DNA of 64,000 bases from Alistipes sp. (lineage in GTDB: Bacteria > Bacteroidota > Bacteroidia > Bacteroidales > Rikenellaceae), in assembly GCA_017465055.1 (NCBI GenBank), contig JAFTWZ010000001.1, forward strand, positions 1 through 64,000, in the 5' to 3' direction. Below the pieces are notes generated by a model. It saw only the letters and a program-made list of their open reading frames with translations, did no database searches and was not told the origin of the DNA. The stretch's first letter is position 1, and every line of letters begins with the position of its first letter. Made by a program: the position numbers and the translations under genes. Shown in pieces: positions 8,796 through 17,439 of the stretch.

Positions 8796-8822
8796 CTTAT
8801 ACACACAGTTAAAGAGTTAGTA

Positions 8823-9248
8823 CTATGCCAAGTCGATGAGAGCCTCGCCCTGCTGAACTGCCTTACCCTCGGCAACGTAGATCTTCTTTACGGTACCAGC
8901 AGCAGGAGCCATAATCTCGTTCTCCATCTTCATAGCCTCCAAGGTCATAAGCACCTCGCCAGCCTTAACTGTCTGACCCTCCTTAACCTTGACCTTAGAT
9001 ACGTTGCCTGGCAGTGGAGCCTTGATTGAGCCAGCGTTGCCAGTAACTACCTGCTGAGGAGCCTCGAAATCGGCTGATGAGCTCGATGGCTTAACAGCAG
9101 CGATCTTTGGAGACACGATAGCCTCCTCCTTCTCGATCTGTACGGTATAGCTCTTGCCATTAAGCTCGACACGAGCTGTGTTGCGCTCTGTCTCCTCGAT
9201 AACAGCCTCGTAGCTTGTACCGTTAATATTGAATTTAAATTTCTGCAT
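8823..9248 (-). CDS. Biotin carboxyl carrier protein of the decarboxylase
   Basis: A 141-residue biotin/lipoyl-attachment protein. The biotinylation motif EAMKM gives K107 as the modified lysine; Gly-rich turns at APLPGNV and the closing GEALIDL complete the hammerhead fold. An N-terminal part (residues 1-45, [13 protein letters not shown]) resembles the linker region of decarboxylase alpha or MmdC subunits. A separate carrier protein lies between OadG and OadB, as in methylmalonyl-CoA decarboxylases, and carries CO2 from the carboxyltransferase to the membrane subunit. Confidence 0.92.
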   Translation of the reverse strand: MQKFKFNINGTSYEAVIEETERNTARVELNGKSYTVQIEKEEAIVSPKIAAVKPSSSSADFEAPQQVVTGNAGSIKAPLPGNVSKVKVKEGQTVKAGEVLMTLEAMKMENEIMAPAAGTVKKIYVAEGKAVQQGEALIDLA

Positions 9249-9316
9249 AATTCATTACAATTTTAGTACTCATTAACGTCTTGAGGTACGCTAATCTTAA
9301 AGTACACCTATTTAAA

Positions 9317-9628
9317 TTAAAGTGGTTTTGAAATATTGCGTACCTGCCAAGCCGAGACGTCGTGGTTCTGGCGGAAGGTAAGTACGTCGCTCTCCTCATC
9401 GTGACGGTTGAAGAAGAGGTTGACAGCCACTGCTATGGCTGCCACCTCCTCGTCGGTGATTCCGTCTGATGCACCTACAGCCTCGGGTACTGCCTTCGCT
9501 TTCTCGTGGAAGATAACTCCAAAGAGTTTCAACACGCAGATAAGAAGTACAAGCACGACAAATACCAGCATAATGCTGACAAGAGCCATAAGTGAAGCAT
9601 TGCCCCAATTAGTTGCAAGAATCATCAT
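9317..9628 (-). CDS. OadG-type subunit gamma/delta of the Na+ pump decarboxylase
   Basis: A 103-residue small membrane protein: one hydrophobic helix at about residues 12-38 (LVSIMLVFVVLVLLICVLKLF), then a charged cytoplasmic tail with an EEVAAIAVAV segment typical for OadG proteins. It is thought to hold the carboxyltransferase on the membrane beta subunit. It sits 21 bases after the carboxyltransferase gene and 68 bases before the carrier gene. Family identity rests on topology, context and the tail motif. Confidence 0.85.
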   Translation of the reverse strand: MMILATNWGNASLMALVSIMLVFVVLVLLICVLKLFGVIFHEKAKAVPEAVGASDGITDEEVAAIAVAVNLFFNRHDEESDVLTFRQNHDVSAWQVRNISKPL

Positions 9629-9649
9629 AACTAAACCAATAATTTACTA

Positions 9650-11212
9650 CTACAATGGAATGTTGTTATGACGCTTTGCGGGGTTCTCCAAACGCTTGTT
9701 GCGGAGCGACTCCAAAGCGCGAATTATGCGGAAACGTGTGTTACGTGGCTCGATAACGTCGTCGATATAGCCGTAACGAGCTGCGTTGTAAGGGTTAGAG
9801 AACTTATCGCGGTACTCCTGCTCCTTCTCGGCAACGAACTTAGCCTTCTCGTCCTTGTTCTCGAATGCGGCCAAAGCCTTAGCGTGCAATACCTCGACTG
9901 CACCACTTGCACCCATAACAGCGATCTCGGCAGTAGGCCAAGCGTAGTTAACATCACCACGGATGTGCTTAGACGACATAACGATGTATGCACCACCGTA
10001 AGCCTTACGCAATGTAACGGTTACCTTAGGCACTGTAGCCTCGCAATATGCGAACAAGAGCTTAGCACCGTGGGTGATAACGCCACCGTACTCCTGAGCT
10101 GTACCAGGCAAGAAGCCAGGAACGTCTACCAACGTTACCAATGGAATGTTGAAGGCGTCGCAGAAGCGTACGAAACGTGCAGCCTTACGTGAAGCGTTGA
10201 TATCGAGAACACCTGCCATAAACTTAGGCTGGTTAGCGATGATACCTACGCTCTGGCCATTGAAGCGTGCAAAGCCTGTGATGATGTTCTTAGCATATGC
10301 TGCGGCAGACTCCAAGAACTCGCCATTGTCGACGATAGCCTTGATAACCTCCATCATATCGTATGGCTTGTTTGGATTATCAGGGATAATCTCGTTGAGG
10401 ATATCCTCCTTACGAGCGATATCGTCGGTGCAAGGCTGATCTGGAACGAGTGCTGTATAGTTCTGAGGCATATATGAGAGAAGGTCGCGGATAAGCTTCA
10501 AGCCCTCCTCCTCAGAGTCGACAGCAAACTGTGCTACACCCGACTTAGTAGTGTGCATATTAGCACCACCAAGCTGCTCCTGAGTTACATCCTCGCCAGT
10601 AACGGTCTTAACAACCTTAGGGCCAGTGAGGAACATATTCGAAGTCTCGCGGCGCATAATGATAAAGTCGGTAAGAGCAGGCGAGTATACAGCACCACCA
10701 GCGCAAGGGCCGAAGATGGCTGAAATCTGTGGGATTACACCCGACGCCATAACGTTACGCTGGAAGATATTAGCGTAGCCAGCCAAAGCGTTTACACCCT
10801 CCTGGATACGAGCACCACCCGAGTCATTAAGACCGATGCAAGGAGCACCGTTGCGAACAGCCATATCCATAACCTTGCAGATCTTGTCGGCCAAAGAGAT
10901 AGACAACGAACCAGCAGTTACGGTAAAGTCCTGAGCAAATACATATACCAAACGGCCTGCGATGGTACCATAACCAGTTACCACGCCATCACCAAAGGTG
11001 TGCTTTGCATCCATACCGAAGTCGTAGCAACGGTGAGTAACGAACATATCGAACTCCTCGAAGCTACCCTCGTCCAACAACATAGCGATACGCTCACGAG
11101 CGGTATACTTACCCTTCTCGTGCTGCTTATCGATAGCCTTCTGGCCACCACCCATACGAGCCGTCTGACGGTTATCCATCAACTTCTCAATCGCTTTCTG
11201 AATTTCGCTCAT
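9650..11212 (-). CDS. mmdA: Methylmalonyl-CoA/propionyl-CoA carboxyltransferase subunit
   Basis: A 520-residue carboxyltransferase with crotonase-like N and C halves. Recognisable are [28 protein letters not shown] (acyl-CoA/oxyanion-hole region), and in the C half [14 protein letters not shown] and AYGGAYIVM. It moves CO2 between methylmalonyl-CoA (or propionyl-CoA) and biotin on the carrier protein. With the membrane subunits next door the likely direction is decarboxylation of (S)-methylmalonyl-CoA to propionyl-CoA coupled to Na+ export, the last step of succinate-to-propionate fermentation. Length is usual. Confidence 0.94.
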   Translation of the reverse strand: MSEIQKAIEKLMDNRQTARMGGGQKAIDKQHEKGKYTARERIAMLLDEGSFEEFDMFVTHRCYDFGMDAKHTFGDGVVTGYGTIAGRLVYVFAQDFTVTAGSLSISLADKICKVMDMAVRNGAPCIGLNDSGGARIQEGVNALAGYANIFQRNVMASGVIPQISAIFGPCAGGAVYSPALTDFIIMRRETSNMFLTGPKVVKTVTGEDVTQEQLGGANMHTTKSGVAQFAVDSEEEGLKLIRDLLSYMPQNYTALVPDQPCTDDIARKEDILNEIIPDNPNKPYDMMEVIKAIVDNGEFLESAAAYAKNIITGFARFNGQSVGIIANQPKFMAGVLDINASRKAARFVRFCDAFNIPLVTLVDVPGFLPGTAQEYGGVITHGAKLLFAYCEATVPKVTVTLRKAYGGAYIVMSSKHIRGDVNYAWPTAEIAVMGASGAVEVLHAKALAAFENKDEKAKFVAEKEQEYRDKFSNPYNAARYGYIDDVIEPRNTRFRIIRALESLRNKRLENPAKRHNNIPL

Positions 11213-11280
11213 AGTGAAATATAAGTATTATTAAATTACGTTTAAACTCTATTTGTGTCGTACAACAATATTGCCCAAGA

Positions 11281-11691
11281 CTACTTATTCTTGTTCTCGC
11301 AGAGCTCTGTCAAGATGCCCTGAGTAGACTTTGGGTGAAGGAATGCGATAGTAAGACCCTCAGCACCCTTACGTGGAGTCTTGTCGATAAGACGAATACC
11401 GTGAGCCTCAGCGTCAGCAAGCTGCTCCTCAATATTCTCGCAAGCCAAAGCCATATGGTGGATACCAACGCCCTTGTTCTCGATGTACTTAGCGATAGTA
11501 GACTCAGGAGATGTAGGCTCCAAGAGCTCGATCTTAGTCTGACCAAGCATAAAGAATGCGGTCTTAACCTTCTGATCAGCGACCTCCTCGATAGCGTAAC
11601 ACTTCAAACCCAATACATTCTCCCAGTAAGGAATTGCCTCCTCAAGGCTGTTCACTGCGATGCCAAGATGCTCAATGTGCGATACTTTCAT
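11281..11691 (-). CDS. mce: Methylmalonyl-CoA epimerase
   Basis: A 136-residue VOC-fold enzyme that interconverts (R)- and (S)-methylmalonyl-CoA, supplying the form used by the decarboxylase downstream. Metal-binding candidates are H8 (IEHLGIAV), H in GIHHMALACE and Glu near the C-terminus (ILTELCE). Two beta-alpha-beta-beta-beta modules are visible. It is the first gene of a five-gene minus-strand operon, with the promoter box at 11768-11775. Confidence 0.95.
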   Translation of the reverse strand: MKVSHIEHLGIAVNSLEEAIPYWENVLGLKCYAIEEVADQKVKTAFFMLGQTKIELLEPTSPESTIAKYIENKGVGIHHMALACENIEEQLADAEAHGIRLIDKTPRKGAEGLTIAFLHPKSTQGILTELCENKNK

Positions 11692-11767
11692 AGTGTTTAA
11701 TTTTTATAAAGTTTAACTTAATATTTTTTTGTTGCTGTTCTTTCGATAACAATACTCAAAAATCACC

Positions 11768-11775
11768 CAAAGGTA
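11768..11775 (-). promoter_or_regulatory. -7 box of the mce-oadB operon
   Basis: TACCTTTG on the minus strand 76 bases upstream of the mce start codon. No clear upstream TTG at standard distance, so assignment is moderate. Confidence 0.55.
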
Positions 11776-11961
11776 CTCCAACTTTTTGAATTGGCGAAAT
11801 ATTTTTGACTCTTTTTTTACAAATTTCGACACTTTTATTTCACCGCGATATATTATATCGTGCAAATGTGGCTCAGAGTGTAAAAAATCTTGCGAGCGTT
11901 TTGGTTATTGAAGAAAAATGGCTAACTTCGCATCAATAAAAATGATATATTACAAGCGCAG

Positions 11962-12435
11962 ATGAAACGACTATTGGCCATAGCGATGCTACTTATAATG
12001 TCGTCCACGGTTGTCCTGGCCCAGGGCGTGAGCCTCGGTATGAGAGTCCCCGACATTCACCTCGATTCGGAGTTTGGCAGGGAGCTCGAGATGGCCACTA
12101 AGGAGTATGTATATATGGTATTTGTACACTCCGAGAGTAGCCCCAGCATAACGTTCGTCGAGAGGCTAAGCAGCGTAGACGAGCGTCTTATGCACAACCT
12201 CGACGTAGTACTTGTAACGCCCGAAGATATATCCGATAACGCCACCATAGTCGAGCGATTCGCCGATGGCCGATTCCCGATAGCCTACGACCTCGAGCAC
12301 CGTACCTTTCGCAACTTCGGCATCAGCTACGTTCCTTTCGGCGTGATATACGACACCAAGCGTAAGCGCGCCCTGTGGTTCGGCTCGACACTACCTTTCG
12401 ACGATAGCACACTGATGCACAAGTTAGGCAACTAA
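11962..12435 (+). CDS. Exported thioredoxin-fold (redoxin-like) protein without CXXC
   Basis: A 157-residue protein with a signal peptide (cleavage near VLAQ at residue 21). The rest looks like an AhpC/redoxin fold: GMRVPDIHL at the start, VYMVFVHSESSPS where active members have a Cys-x-x-Cys loop, and FGISYVPFGVIYD with the cis-Pro-type loop. The loop holds Ser residues and no Cys, so classical thiol redox activity is unlikely. It precedes meaB by 47 bases and may share its transcript. Function unknown. Confidence 0.7.
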   Translation: MKRLLAIAMLLIMSSTVVLAQGVSLGMRVPDIHLDSEFGRELEMATKEYVYMVFVHSESSPSITFVERLSSVDERLMHNLDVVLVTPEDISDNATIVERFADGRFPIAYDLEHRTFRNFGISYVPFGVIYDTKRKRALWFGSTLPFDDSTLMHKLGN

Positions 12436-12482
12436 GCAAAGATAACTAACCGACAGACAAAAACCAATATTACTGATATAGT

Positions 12483-13589
12483 ATGTCATACACCAAGATA
12501 GAACACTACGAGAAGGAGTATCTCGATGCGCACCACAACAGCGCACTTAACGTTACCGAGGGTGTCGAGGATAAGCCCGTCGTTAACCCCAACTTCGTGC
12601 GCCGCAAGCGCCGCCAGATGACCACCGAGGAGTATGTCGATGGCATCCTCTCGGGCAACATCACCATCTTGGCTCAGGCCATCACGCTTATCGAGAGCAA
12701 CAACCCGTTGCATTACGCTCAGGCGCAGGAGATTATCGAGCGATGTCTCCCCCACTCTGGCCGTTCGGTACGCATCGGCATCACGGGCGTTCCTGGTGCT
12801 GGCAAGTCGAGCTTCATCGAGGCCGTAGGCAATATGGTCACCTCGTACAACCACAAGCTCGCGGTGCTGGCCATCGACCCAAGTTCGGAGCGCAGCGGAG
12901 GCTCTATCCTCGGCGACAAGACCCGAATGGAGAGCATCTGTCACAACCCTCGTATCTTCGTGCGCCCCTCGCCTTCGGCTGGTTCGCTCGGTGGCGTAGC
13001 GCGCAAGACGCGCGAGACTATCGTACTCTGCGAGGCAGCAGGCTTCGACGTCATCTTCATCGAGACCGTAGGCGTAGGCCAGAGCGAGACAGCCGTACAC
13101 TCTATGGTCGATATGTTTATGATGCTTCAGATATCGGGTGCTGGTGACGAGCTTCAGGGCATCAAGCGTGGCATTATGGAGATGGCCGATATGATGGTTA
13201 TCACCAAGGCCGATGGCGAGAACGTAGCTAAGGCCGAGCTTGCTAAGGCTCAGTATCAAGGGGCACTGCACCTCTTCCCAATGCCCGAATCGGAGTGGAG
13301 GCCTAAGGTCTACACCTGCTCATCGTTGGAGGGTACTGGACTTGAGGAGGTATGGCAGGGTGTGGAGCAATACCTGCAGCATATCGAGCTAAACGGTTAC
13401 TTCACAGCCAACCGCAACCGCCAGAATAAGTACTGGATGTATGAGACTATCAACGAGACACTCAAGTCGAGTTTCTATAACAACCCCGAGATTGAGGCGC
13501 GCCTCGAGGAGGTAGAAAAGCGCGTATTGGAGGCTAAGGTATCGTCATTTATAGCTGCTAAGGAGCTGTTAGACATCTACTTTAAGTAG
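12483..13589 (+). CDS. meaB: Methylmalonyl-CoA mutase-associated GTPase MeaB (ArgK family)
   Basis: A 368-residue G3E P-loop GTPase that protects and reactivates adenosylcobalamin-dependent methylmalonyl-CoA mutase. Walker A is GVPGAGKSS (residues 102-110); the switch region ETVGVGQSE and the base-recognition motif TKADG are present. The C-terminal dimerisation arm is complete. The mutase genes themselves are not in the window, but the epimerase and decarboxylase of the same pathway lie just upstream on the other strand. The gene is about 35 residues longer at the N-terminus than the shortest members. Confidence 0.95.
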   Translation: MSYTKIEHYEKEYLDAHHNSALNVTEGVEDKPVVNPNFVRRKRRQMTTEEYVDGILSGNITILAQAITLIESNNPLHYAQAQEIIERCLPHSGRSVRIGITGVPGAGKSSFIEAVGNMVTSYNHKLAVLAIDPSSERSGGSILGDKTRMESICHNPRIFVRPSPSAGSLGGVARKTRETIVLCEAAGFDVIFIETVGVGQSETAVHSMVDMFMMLQISGAGDELQGIKRGIMEMADMMVITKADGENVAKAELAKAQYQGALHLFPMPESEWRPKVYTCSSLEGTGLEEVWQGVEQYLQHIELNGYFTANRNRQNKYWMYETINETLKSSFYNNPEIEARLEEVEKRVLEAKVSSFIAAKELLDIYFK

Positions 13590-13621
13590 TTAGGCAGATT
13601 GCTGATAATGATATAAAACAG

Positions 13622-13652
13622 AGGGGATGACTAAAAGTAAATTTGTCATCCC
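13622..13652. repeat. GGGGATGAC palindrome, copy 2
   Basis: GGGGATGACTAAAAGTAAATTTGTCATCCC, one base shorter in the middle than the copy at 16602. It is followed six bases later by the left end of an E1 element. Confidence 0.85.
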
Positions 13653-13658
13653 TGCTAA

Positions 13659-13957
13659 GAGGTTGAATAAAAAGATGTAGTTTTAGGCTTAAGTTCCTTT
13701 TCACCGCTCAAGCTCGGCATAGTCTGCAAGCAGCCTCTGCTCTCACTTAATCGCGGCGCGGCGAAGCCTAAAAAAGCGGAGTTTACTTTGTGTAAATGAG
13801 CATTTTGAAGGCGAGCATATTTGTTGGGAGAAGGCATTAGATACAACTCTCGACAAATTTCGAGGCGATGGGCTGTACTTTGACGTACTGCCCATTGCCA
13901 AGATAATTTGTTAGCGGCAGTAGATGATGCCTTATCTCAACAAAGAACGACAAAATT
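13659..13957. repeat. E1 inverted-repeat element (long form), interrupted
   Basis: Begins with GAGGTTGAATAAAAAG and continues with the long-form E1 interior (shared with 32469-32658 in reverse orientation), up to GCGAGCATA at 13819. Where other copies go straight on with ACGACAAAAT, this copy has about 125 extra bases (E2) and then resumes at 13947. The right terminal repeat CTTTTTATTC is missing, so the copy is decayed. Confidence 0.8.
13820..13945. repeat. E2 inverted-repeat element inserted in E1
   Basis: Ends TTGTTGGGAGAAGGCA and TGCCTTATCTCAACAA are inverted repeats, with an inner hairpin around GATGGGCTGTACTTTGACGT. The same layout, with several differences, occurs at 44297-44423. It sits inside the conserved E1 sequence, which marks it as an insertion. 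Confidence 0.8.
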
Positions 13958-13961
13958 CTGA

Positions 13962-14480
13962 CTACATAAAAGTCATCAACAGCACACGTTTCTCCTGCTG
14001 AAGTATAGTGTCTACGCGGGCCATTACACGACGCGAAAGTACTGGACAGCCAAAACTACCCACCGTGGCGAAAGGCCAGATAGGCACTGATGTAGTATAT
14101 TCCCAACCGTGCAGTACCACGCAGCGTTTGCGCAGGTTCGAGTTTGTGTCATCGAGGCCATCGAGACGATATGCCACGCCGTAGCTACCCACGTATCGCT
14201 CGGCGACAAGCGCACGACCTATGGACGAGAGGTGCGAGCTATCGCCATTCGACACACGAGCGTAGCACGACCTTTTGCGCGGTGTTTGACTACCACTGCC
14301 GTGACTTACGGGCGAGGTAATTATAGCCTTCGCCTCGTCGAAATCCCACACAACAAATCTACATAACCCCGAATGCCGACCGAGGTCGACAAAGAGGGCT
14401 ATATGTGTATTATAGCCATTGGCTTGGCAGTAGTCGCGTAGCTTCGTCGCACGCTCGCGGACTCTACTCAGCAAACTCAT
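13962..14480 (-). CDS. Murein L,D-transpeptidase catalytic-domain protein
   Basis: A 172-residue protein of the YkuD-like family (murein L,D-transpeptidase catalytic domain). The active-site region shows VVLHGW with H124 and GSFGCPVLS with C145, the proposed nucleophile; an earlier VSHGSG (about 58-63) is also typical of this subfamily. No signal peptide is visible from this start, although the family normally acts in the periplasm; the N-terminus overlaps the sirtuin gene by 17 bases, so the real start may be internal or export may occur another way. Function: cross-linking or anchoring at peptidoglycan, by family. Confidence 0.8.
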   Translation of the reverse strand: MSLLSRVRERATKLRDYCQANGYNTHIALFVDLGRHSGLCRFVVWDFDEAKAIITSPVSHGSGSQTPRKRSCYARVSNGDSSHLSSIGRALVAERYVGSYGVAYRLDGLDDTNSNLRKRCVVLHGWEYTTSVPIWPFATVGSFGCPVLSRRVMARVDTILQQEKRVLLMTFM

Positions 14481-15171
14481 TCTTCAGACGCTCGATAAGT
14501 TGCGGAACACCCACAGCACCACGCTCTTTGATGTGCGTCAGTGGGTTGCGAATCATTGCCGTATCGGGATTACCAGGATCGACGAGGTAGATAGGCACTT
14601 TACGATCACGCACGTAATAGACAAGCGACGCGGCAGGATATACGGCTAGCGACGTACCTATAACAACAAGCACATCGGCCGAGGCGACTATGCGGCACGC
14701 TGTGTCGAACATAGGCACCGACTCGCCAAAGAAGACGATATGTGGTCGCAGCAAAGCTCCATCCTCTGCGCGCGCATCGAGTTTCTGTTCCCAGCCCTCG
14801 CCGATATCGTAGATAAGGTCGGGATTACGCTCCGAGCGTAGCTTCATAAGCTCGCCGTGCAGGTGCACTACACGCGTTGAGCCAGCCTGCTCGTGAAGGT
14901 TGTCGACGTTCTGTGTAATCACCGTGACGTCGGCCCACTGCTCCATCTCGGCTATGGCAAGGTGTCCTGCATTTGGTCTCTTGGTAAGCGACTCGCGGCG
15001 ACGCAGGTTATAGAACTCGATTACCTGTGCTCTATTATTTTTTAGGGCCTCGGGCGTACATACATCCTCTACGCGGTAGTTTGCCCACAAGCCGTCAGCA
15101 TCGCGAAACGTCGCGATACCGCTATCGGCACTCACGCCAGCACCTGTAAATACTACTATTCTCCTCTTCAT
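14464..15171 (-). CDS. cobB: NAD-dependent protein deacylase, class III sirtuin (CobB/SIRT5-like)
   Basis: A 235-residue sirtuin. NAD-binding GAGVSADSGI (residues 10-19), TQNVDNLH (86-93) and the catalytic HLHGE with H105 are present. Y54-x2-R57 (FYNLRR) is the pair that in SIRT5 and CobB recognises acidic acyl groups, so desuccinylase/demalonylase activity is predicted. There are no Cys-x-x-Cys pairs, so the structural zinc site is absent, as in several Bacteroidetes sirtuins. The gene overlaps the L,D-transpeptidase gene by 17 bases, and its promoter box lies at 15236-15243. Confidence 0.93.
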   Translation of the reverse strand: MKRRIVVFTGAGVSADSGIATFRDADGLWANYRVEDVCTPEALKNNRAQVIEFYNLRRRESLTKRPNAGHLAIAEMEQWADVTVITQNVDNLHEQAGSTRVVHLHGELMKLRSERNPDLIYDIGEGWEQKLDARAEDGALLRPHIVFFGESVPMFDTACRIVASADVLVVIGTSLAVYPAASLVYYVRDRKVPIYLVDPGNPDTAMIRNPLTHIKERGAVGVPQLIERLKNEFAE

Positions 15172-15235
15172 AACGTTGCGGTTTTACATTTATATATAGA
15201 TGCAAAAGCTGTTGTAGAAATATCATTACGATGCC

Positions 15236-15243
15236 CAAAGGTA
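15236..15243 (-). promoter_or_regulatory. -7 box of the sirtuin gene
   Basis: TACCTTTG on the minus strand 64 bases before the sirtuin ATG, back to back with the promoter at 15297-15326. Confidence 0.6.
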
Positions 15244-15296
15244 CAAAAATTTTGGGTAAATTATTGTTATTTGTATAACATTTTTAGGCGCGAGTA

Positions 15297-15326
15297 TTGC
15301 ACTTTTAGAGCAAAATATTACCTTTG
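15297..15326 (+). promoter_or_regulatory. Promoter of the dicarboxylate symporter gene
   Basis: TTG at 15297-15299, 19 bases, TACCTTTG at 15319-15326; ATG 14 bases later. Strong consensus match. Confidence 0.75.
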
Positions 15327-15340
15327 TAGTAAATATATTT

Positions 15341-16561
15341 ATGATAATGAAAAAGTTTCTTAAGAACCTTGGACTATGGATAATCATTGCGATGGTTATC
15401 GGCATCGTAGTCGGTGTATTTATGGGTCCCGAGGCCTCGATGTTTAAGCCGTTGGGCGACCTCTTTATCCAACTTATCAAGATGCTGGTAGTACCTCTGG
15501 TACTGGTATCTATCGTCAGTGGTGCCTCGGCATTGGGCGAGACCAAGTCGGCAGGACTCATCGGCGGCCTCAGCATCGCCTTTATGATTATCACCACGGT
15601 GATATCAATTGTTGTGGCGATAGTTCTCGGCGAGATGTTCCAGCCAGGTGCATCTATTAGCCAAACCACCGTAACTTCGCTTGTCGAGGGCTACGAGACC
15701 TCACCGTCGGGCGCTGCTCCAACTATGGGCTTTTGGGATACGGTAATAGGTATGATACCAGTCAACCCTATCGAGGCACTTGCTAAGGGCGACATCCTTC
15801 AGATAATCATCTTCGGTCTCTTCGTTGGCTTCGGCATCTCGGCACTCGAGAGCGAGAAGCGCCAGCGCATAACCTCGGGTCTTAACTCGATACTCGATGC
15901 ACTTATCTGGTGTATCGGCAAGGTGATGCTCGTTGCCCCCTTTGGTGTCTTTGGTCTTATAGCCGATGCTACGGGAACATTTGGATTCGACGTGCTACTA
16001 CAGGTGGCTAACGTGCTGTGGATAGACCTCCTCGCAGTGCTCATCATTGGTCTTGGTCTCTACCCTATGTGCGTATCGCTCTTCTCGCGCGTAAAGCTCA
16101 AGGACTACTTCCGCTCGATGCTTAAGCCTCAGGTGGTATCCTTCTCTACGGCCTCGTCGTTGGCCACTCTTCCTGTGAATATGAACGCTTGCGACGAGAT
16201 GGGCATATCGAAGCAGACGTCGGGTTTCGTATTGCCATTGGGTGCTACCATAAATATGTCGGGCAACGCCATCTACTACGCCCTCTTGGCCGTCTTCTTT
16301 GCACAATTCTACGGCATAGACCTTACTATGGCCGACTACGTATCTATCACGGTAGTATGTGCACTGGGAGCTATTGGTCAGGCAGGCATTCCAGGCCCTA
16401 CGCTCTTAGCTGCAGCGGTACTTGTGGCTGCGGATATACCGTTGGAGGGTCTACCACTGTTCTACGCTCTGGACCGATTATTCGATATGATACGCACCAC
16501 GCTCAATATCACTGGCGATGCTGCTTGCGCAGCTGTTGTCGACCGCTTCGCACGTAAATAG
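15341..16561 (+). CDS. Dicarboxylate/amino acid:cation symporter (DAACS family)
   Basis: A 406-residue membrane transporter of the GltP/DctA type. About eight hydrophobic helices and two hairpin loops are visible; the serine-rich hairpin is FSTASSLATLPVNM and the helix-7 signature is GATINMSGNA, which together form the substrate and Na+ sites. Such carriers take up aspartate, glutamate or C4-dicarboxylates with Na+ or H+. Near a succinate/propionate pathway a C4-dicarboxylate is a reasonable guess, but the sequence does not decide. A second ATG six bases in is an equal start candidate. Confidence 0.9.
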   Translation: MIMKKFLKNLGLWIIIAMVIGIVVGVFMGPEASMFKPLGDLFIQLIKMLVVPLVLVSIVSGASALGETKSAGLIGGLSIAFMIITTVISIVVAIVLGEMFQPGASISQTTVTSLVEGYETSPSGAAPTMGFWDTVIGMIPVNPIEALAKGDILQIIIFGLFVGFGISALESEKRQRITSGLNSILDALIWCIGKVMLVAPFGVFGLIADATGTFGFDVLLQVANVLWIDLLAVLIIGLGLYPMCVSLFSRVKLKDYFRSMLKPQVVSFSTASSLATLPVNMNACDEMGISKQTSGFVLPLGATINMSGNAIYYALLAVFFAQFYGIDLTMADYVSITVVCALGAIGQAGIPGPTLLAAAVLVAADIPLEGLPLFYALDRLFDMIRTTLNITGDAACAAVVDRFARK

Positions 16562-16601
16562 ATCGACGAGGAGTAACTACTCTATAATACGTATCTATTA
16601 A

Positions 16602-16637
16602 ATGGGGATGACTAAAAAGTAAATTTGTCATCCCCAT
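16602..16637. repeat. GGGGATGAC palindrome, copy 3
   Basis: ATGGGGATGAC and GTCATCCCCAT form a perfect 11-base inverted repeat around an A/T-rich middle; the longest copy in the window. Confidence 0.9.
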
Positions 16638-16645
16638 TCTGTTAG

Positions 16646-16766
16646 GAGGTTGAATAAAAAGATCTAGTTTTAGGCTGGCGATGCCTGAAAAAGCGGAGTT
16701 TACTAAAGCGTAAATGAGCATTTTGAAGGCGAGCATAACGACAAAATAGACTTTTTATTCAGCCTC
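16646..16766. repeat. E1 inverted-repeat element, short form
   Basis: A 121-base element with terminal repeats GAGGTTGAATAAAAAG and CTTTTTATTCAGCCTC (one mismatch). Interior marks are AAGCGGAGTTTACT, GTAAATGAGCATTTTGAAGG and CGAGCATAACGACAAAATA, shared with copies at 13659, 32469 and 38974. There is no coding capacity. Confidence 0.9.
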
Positions 16767-16851
16767 TTTGTTTATGTAGCTTGGTTGATGGTATGGAGTT
16801 TGTTATTTTAAGATTCGACAACAATCCTCTAACAACTAATAACAACCGCCT

Positions 16852-17412
16852 ATGAAACGATTTTCACTTATCACTCTGGGTATATTAGCCACGCTACTTG
16901 TGGGCGTAGGCATAAGCCTCGACGCACAGAGCGACGAGCAGGCCTCGAAAAAGGCTATGCGCACAGCACAGCAGGAGGCTCGTCAACAGCGACGTGCCGA
17001 GCGTCTGGCAAACTACGAGAAGTATGTCGATTCGTTAGTACTGTCGCACAACTACCGCTTCGTTCCCCAGACAATGCAGCAGCTGCCAGCAGGCGCGATG
17101 CGTAACTTAGTAAATCCCGAGTATGAAATCATCGTATGGAGCGATGCTGTAGATGTCTGCATCCCCTACCTCAATGGTTACACACCACCCTACTATCCTG
17201 TGATATTTAACTACGTCGTTCCTGACGTTACGGGCTACACCGCCGAGCAGACCAACGACGGCTGGCACGTTACGTTTAGCTCAACGCTATTCTCATCTAC
17301 CGACTACACCTTCACCTTCGAGATATACTCACGCTATGGTGGCGCTACGCTCACTATAAGTTCGCCATTCTACAACAGCGTGCAGTACACGGGCAACGTG
17401 TTTGCGATATAG
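16852..17412 (+). CDS. DUF4251 exported protein
   Basis: A 186-residue protein with a signal peptide (MKRFSLITLGILATLLVGVG, cleavage near LDAQ), then a charged Gln/Arg-rich helix (residues 30-55) and a beta-rich domain with VNPEYEIIVWSDAVDVCIPY and YPVIFNYVVPDV. This arrangement matches the Bacteroidetes family DUF4251, whose function is unknown. No lipobox Cys is present, so it is expected in the periplasm or secreted. It stands alone, 85 bases after an E1 element, and may be transcribed from within that gap. Confidence 0.8.
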   Translation: MKRFSLITLGILATLLVGVGISLDAQSDEQASKKAMRTAQQEARQQRRAERLANYEKYVDSLVLSHNYRFVPQTMQQLPAGAMRNLVNPEYEIIVWSDAVDVCIPYLNGYTPPYYPVIFNYVVPDVTGYTAEQTNDGWHVTFSSTLFSSTDYTFTFEIYSRYGGATLTISSPFYNSVQYTGNVFAI

Positions 17413-17439
17413 ATTAGCAGGAAGTAGTATGATTAAGGG

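Noticed and set aside
12486..13271. Long minus-strand open frame of 261 codons opposite meaB
   Set aside because: It is the antisense shadow of a clear MeaB gene; its composition is a by-product of codon bias and it has no recognisable domain.
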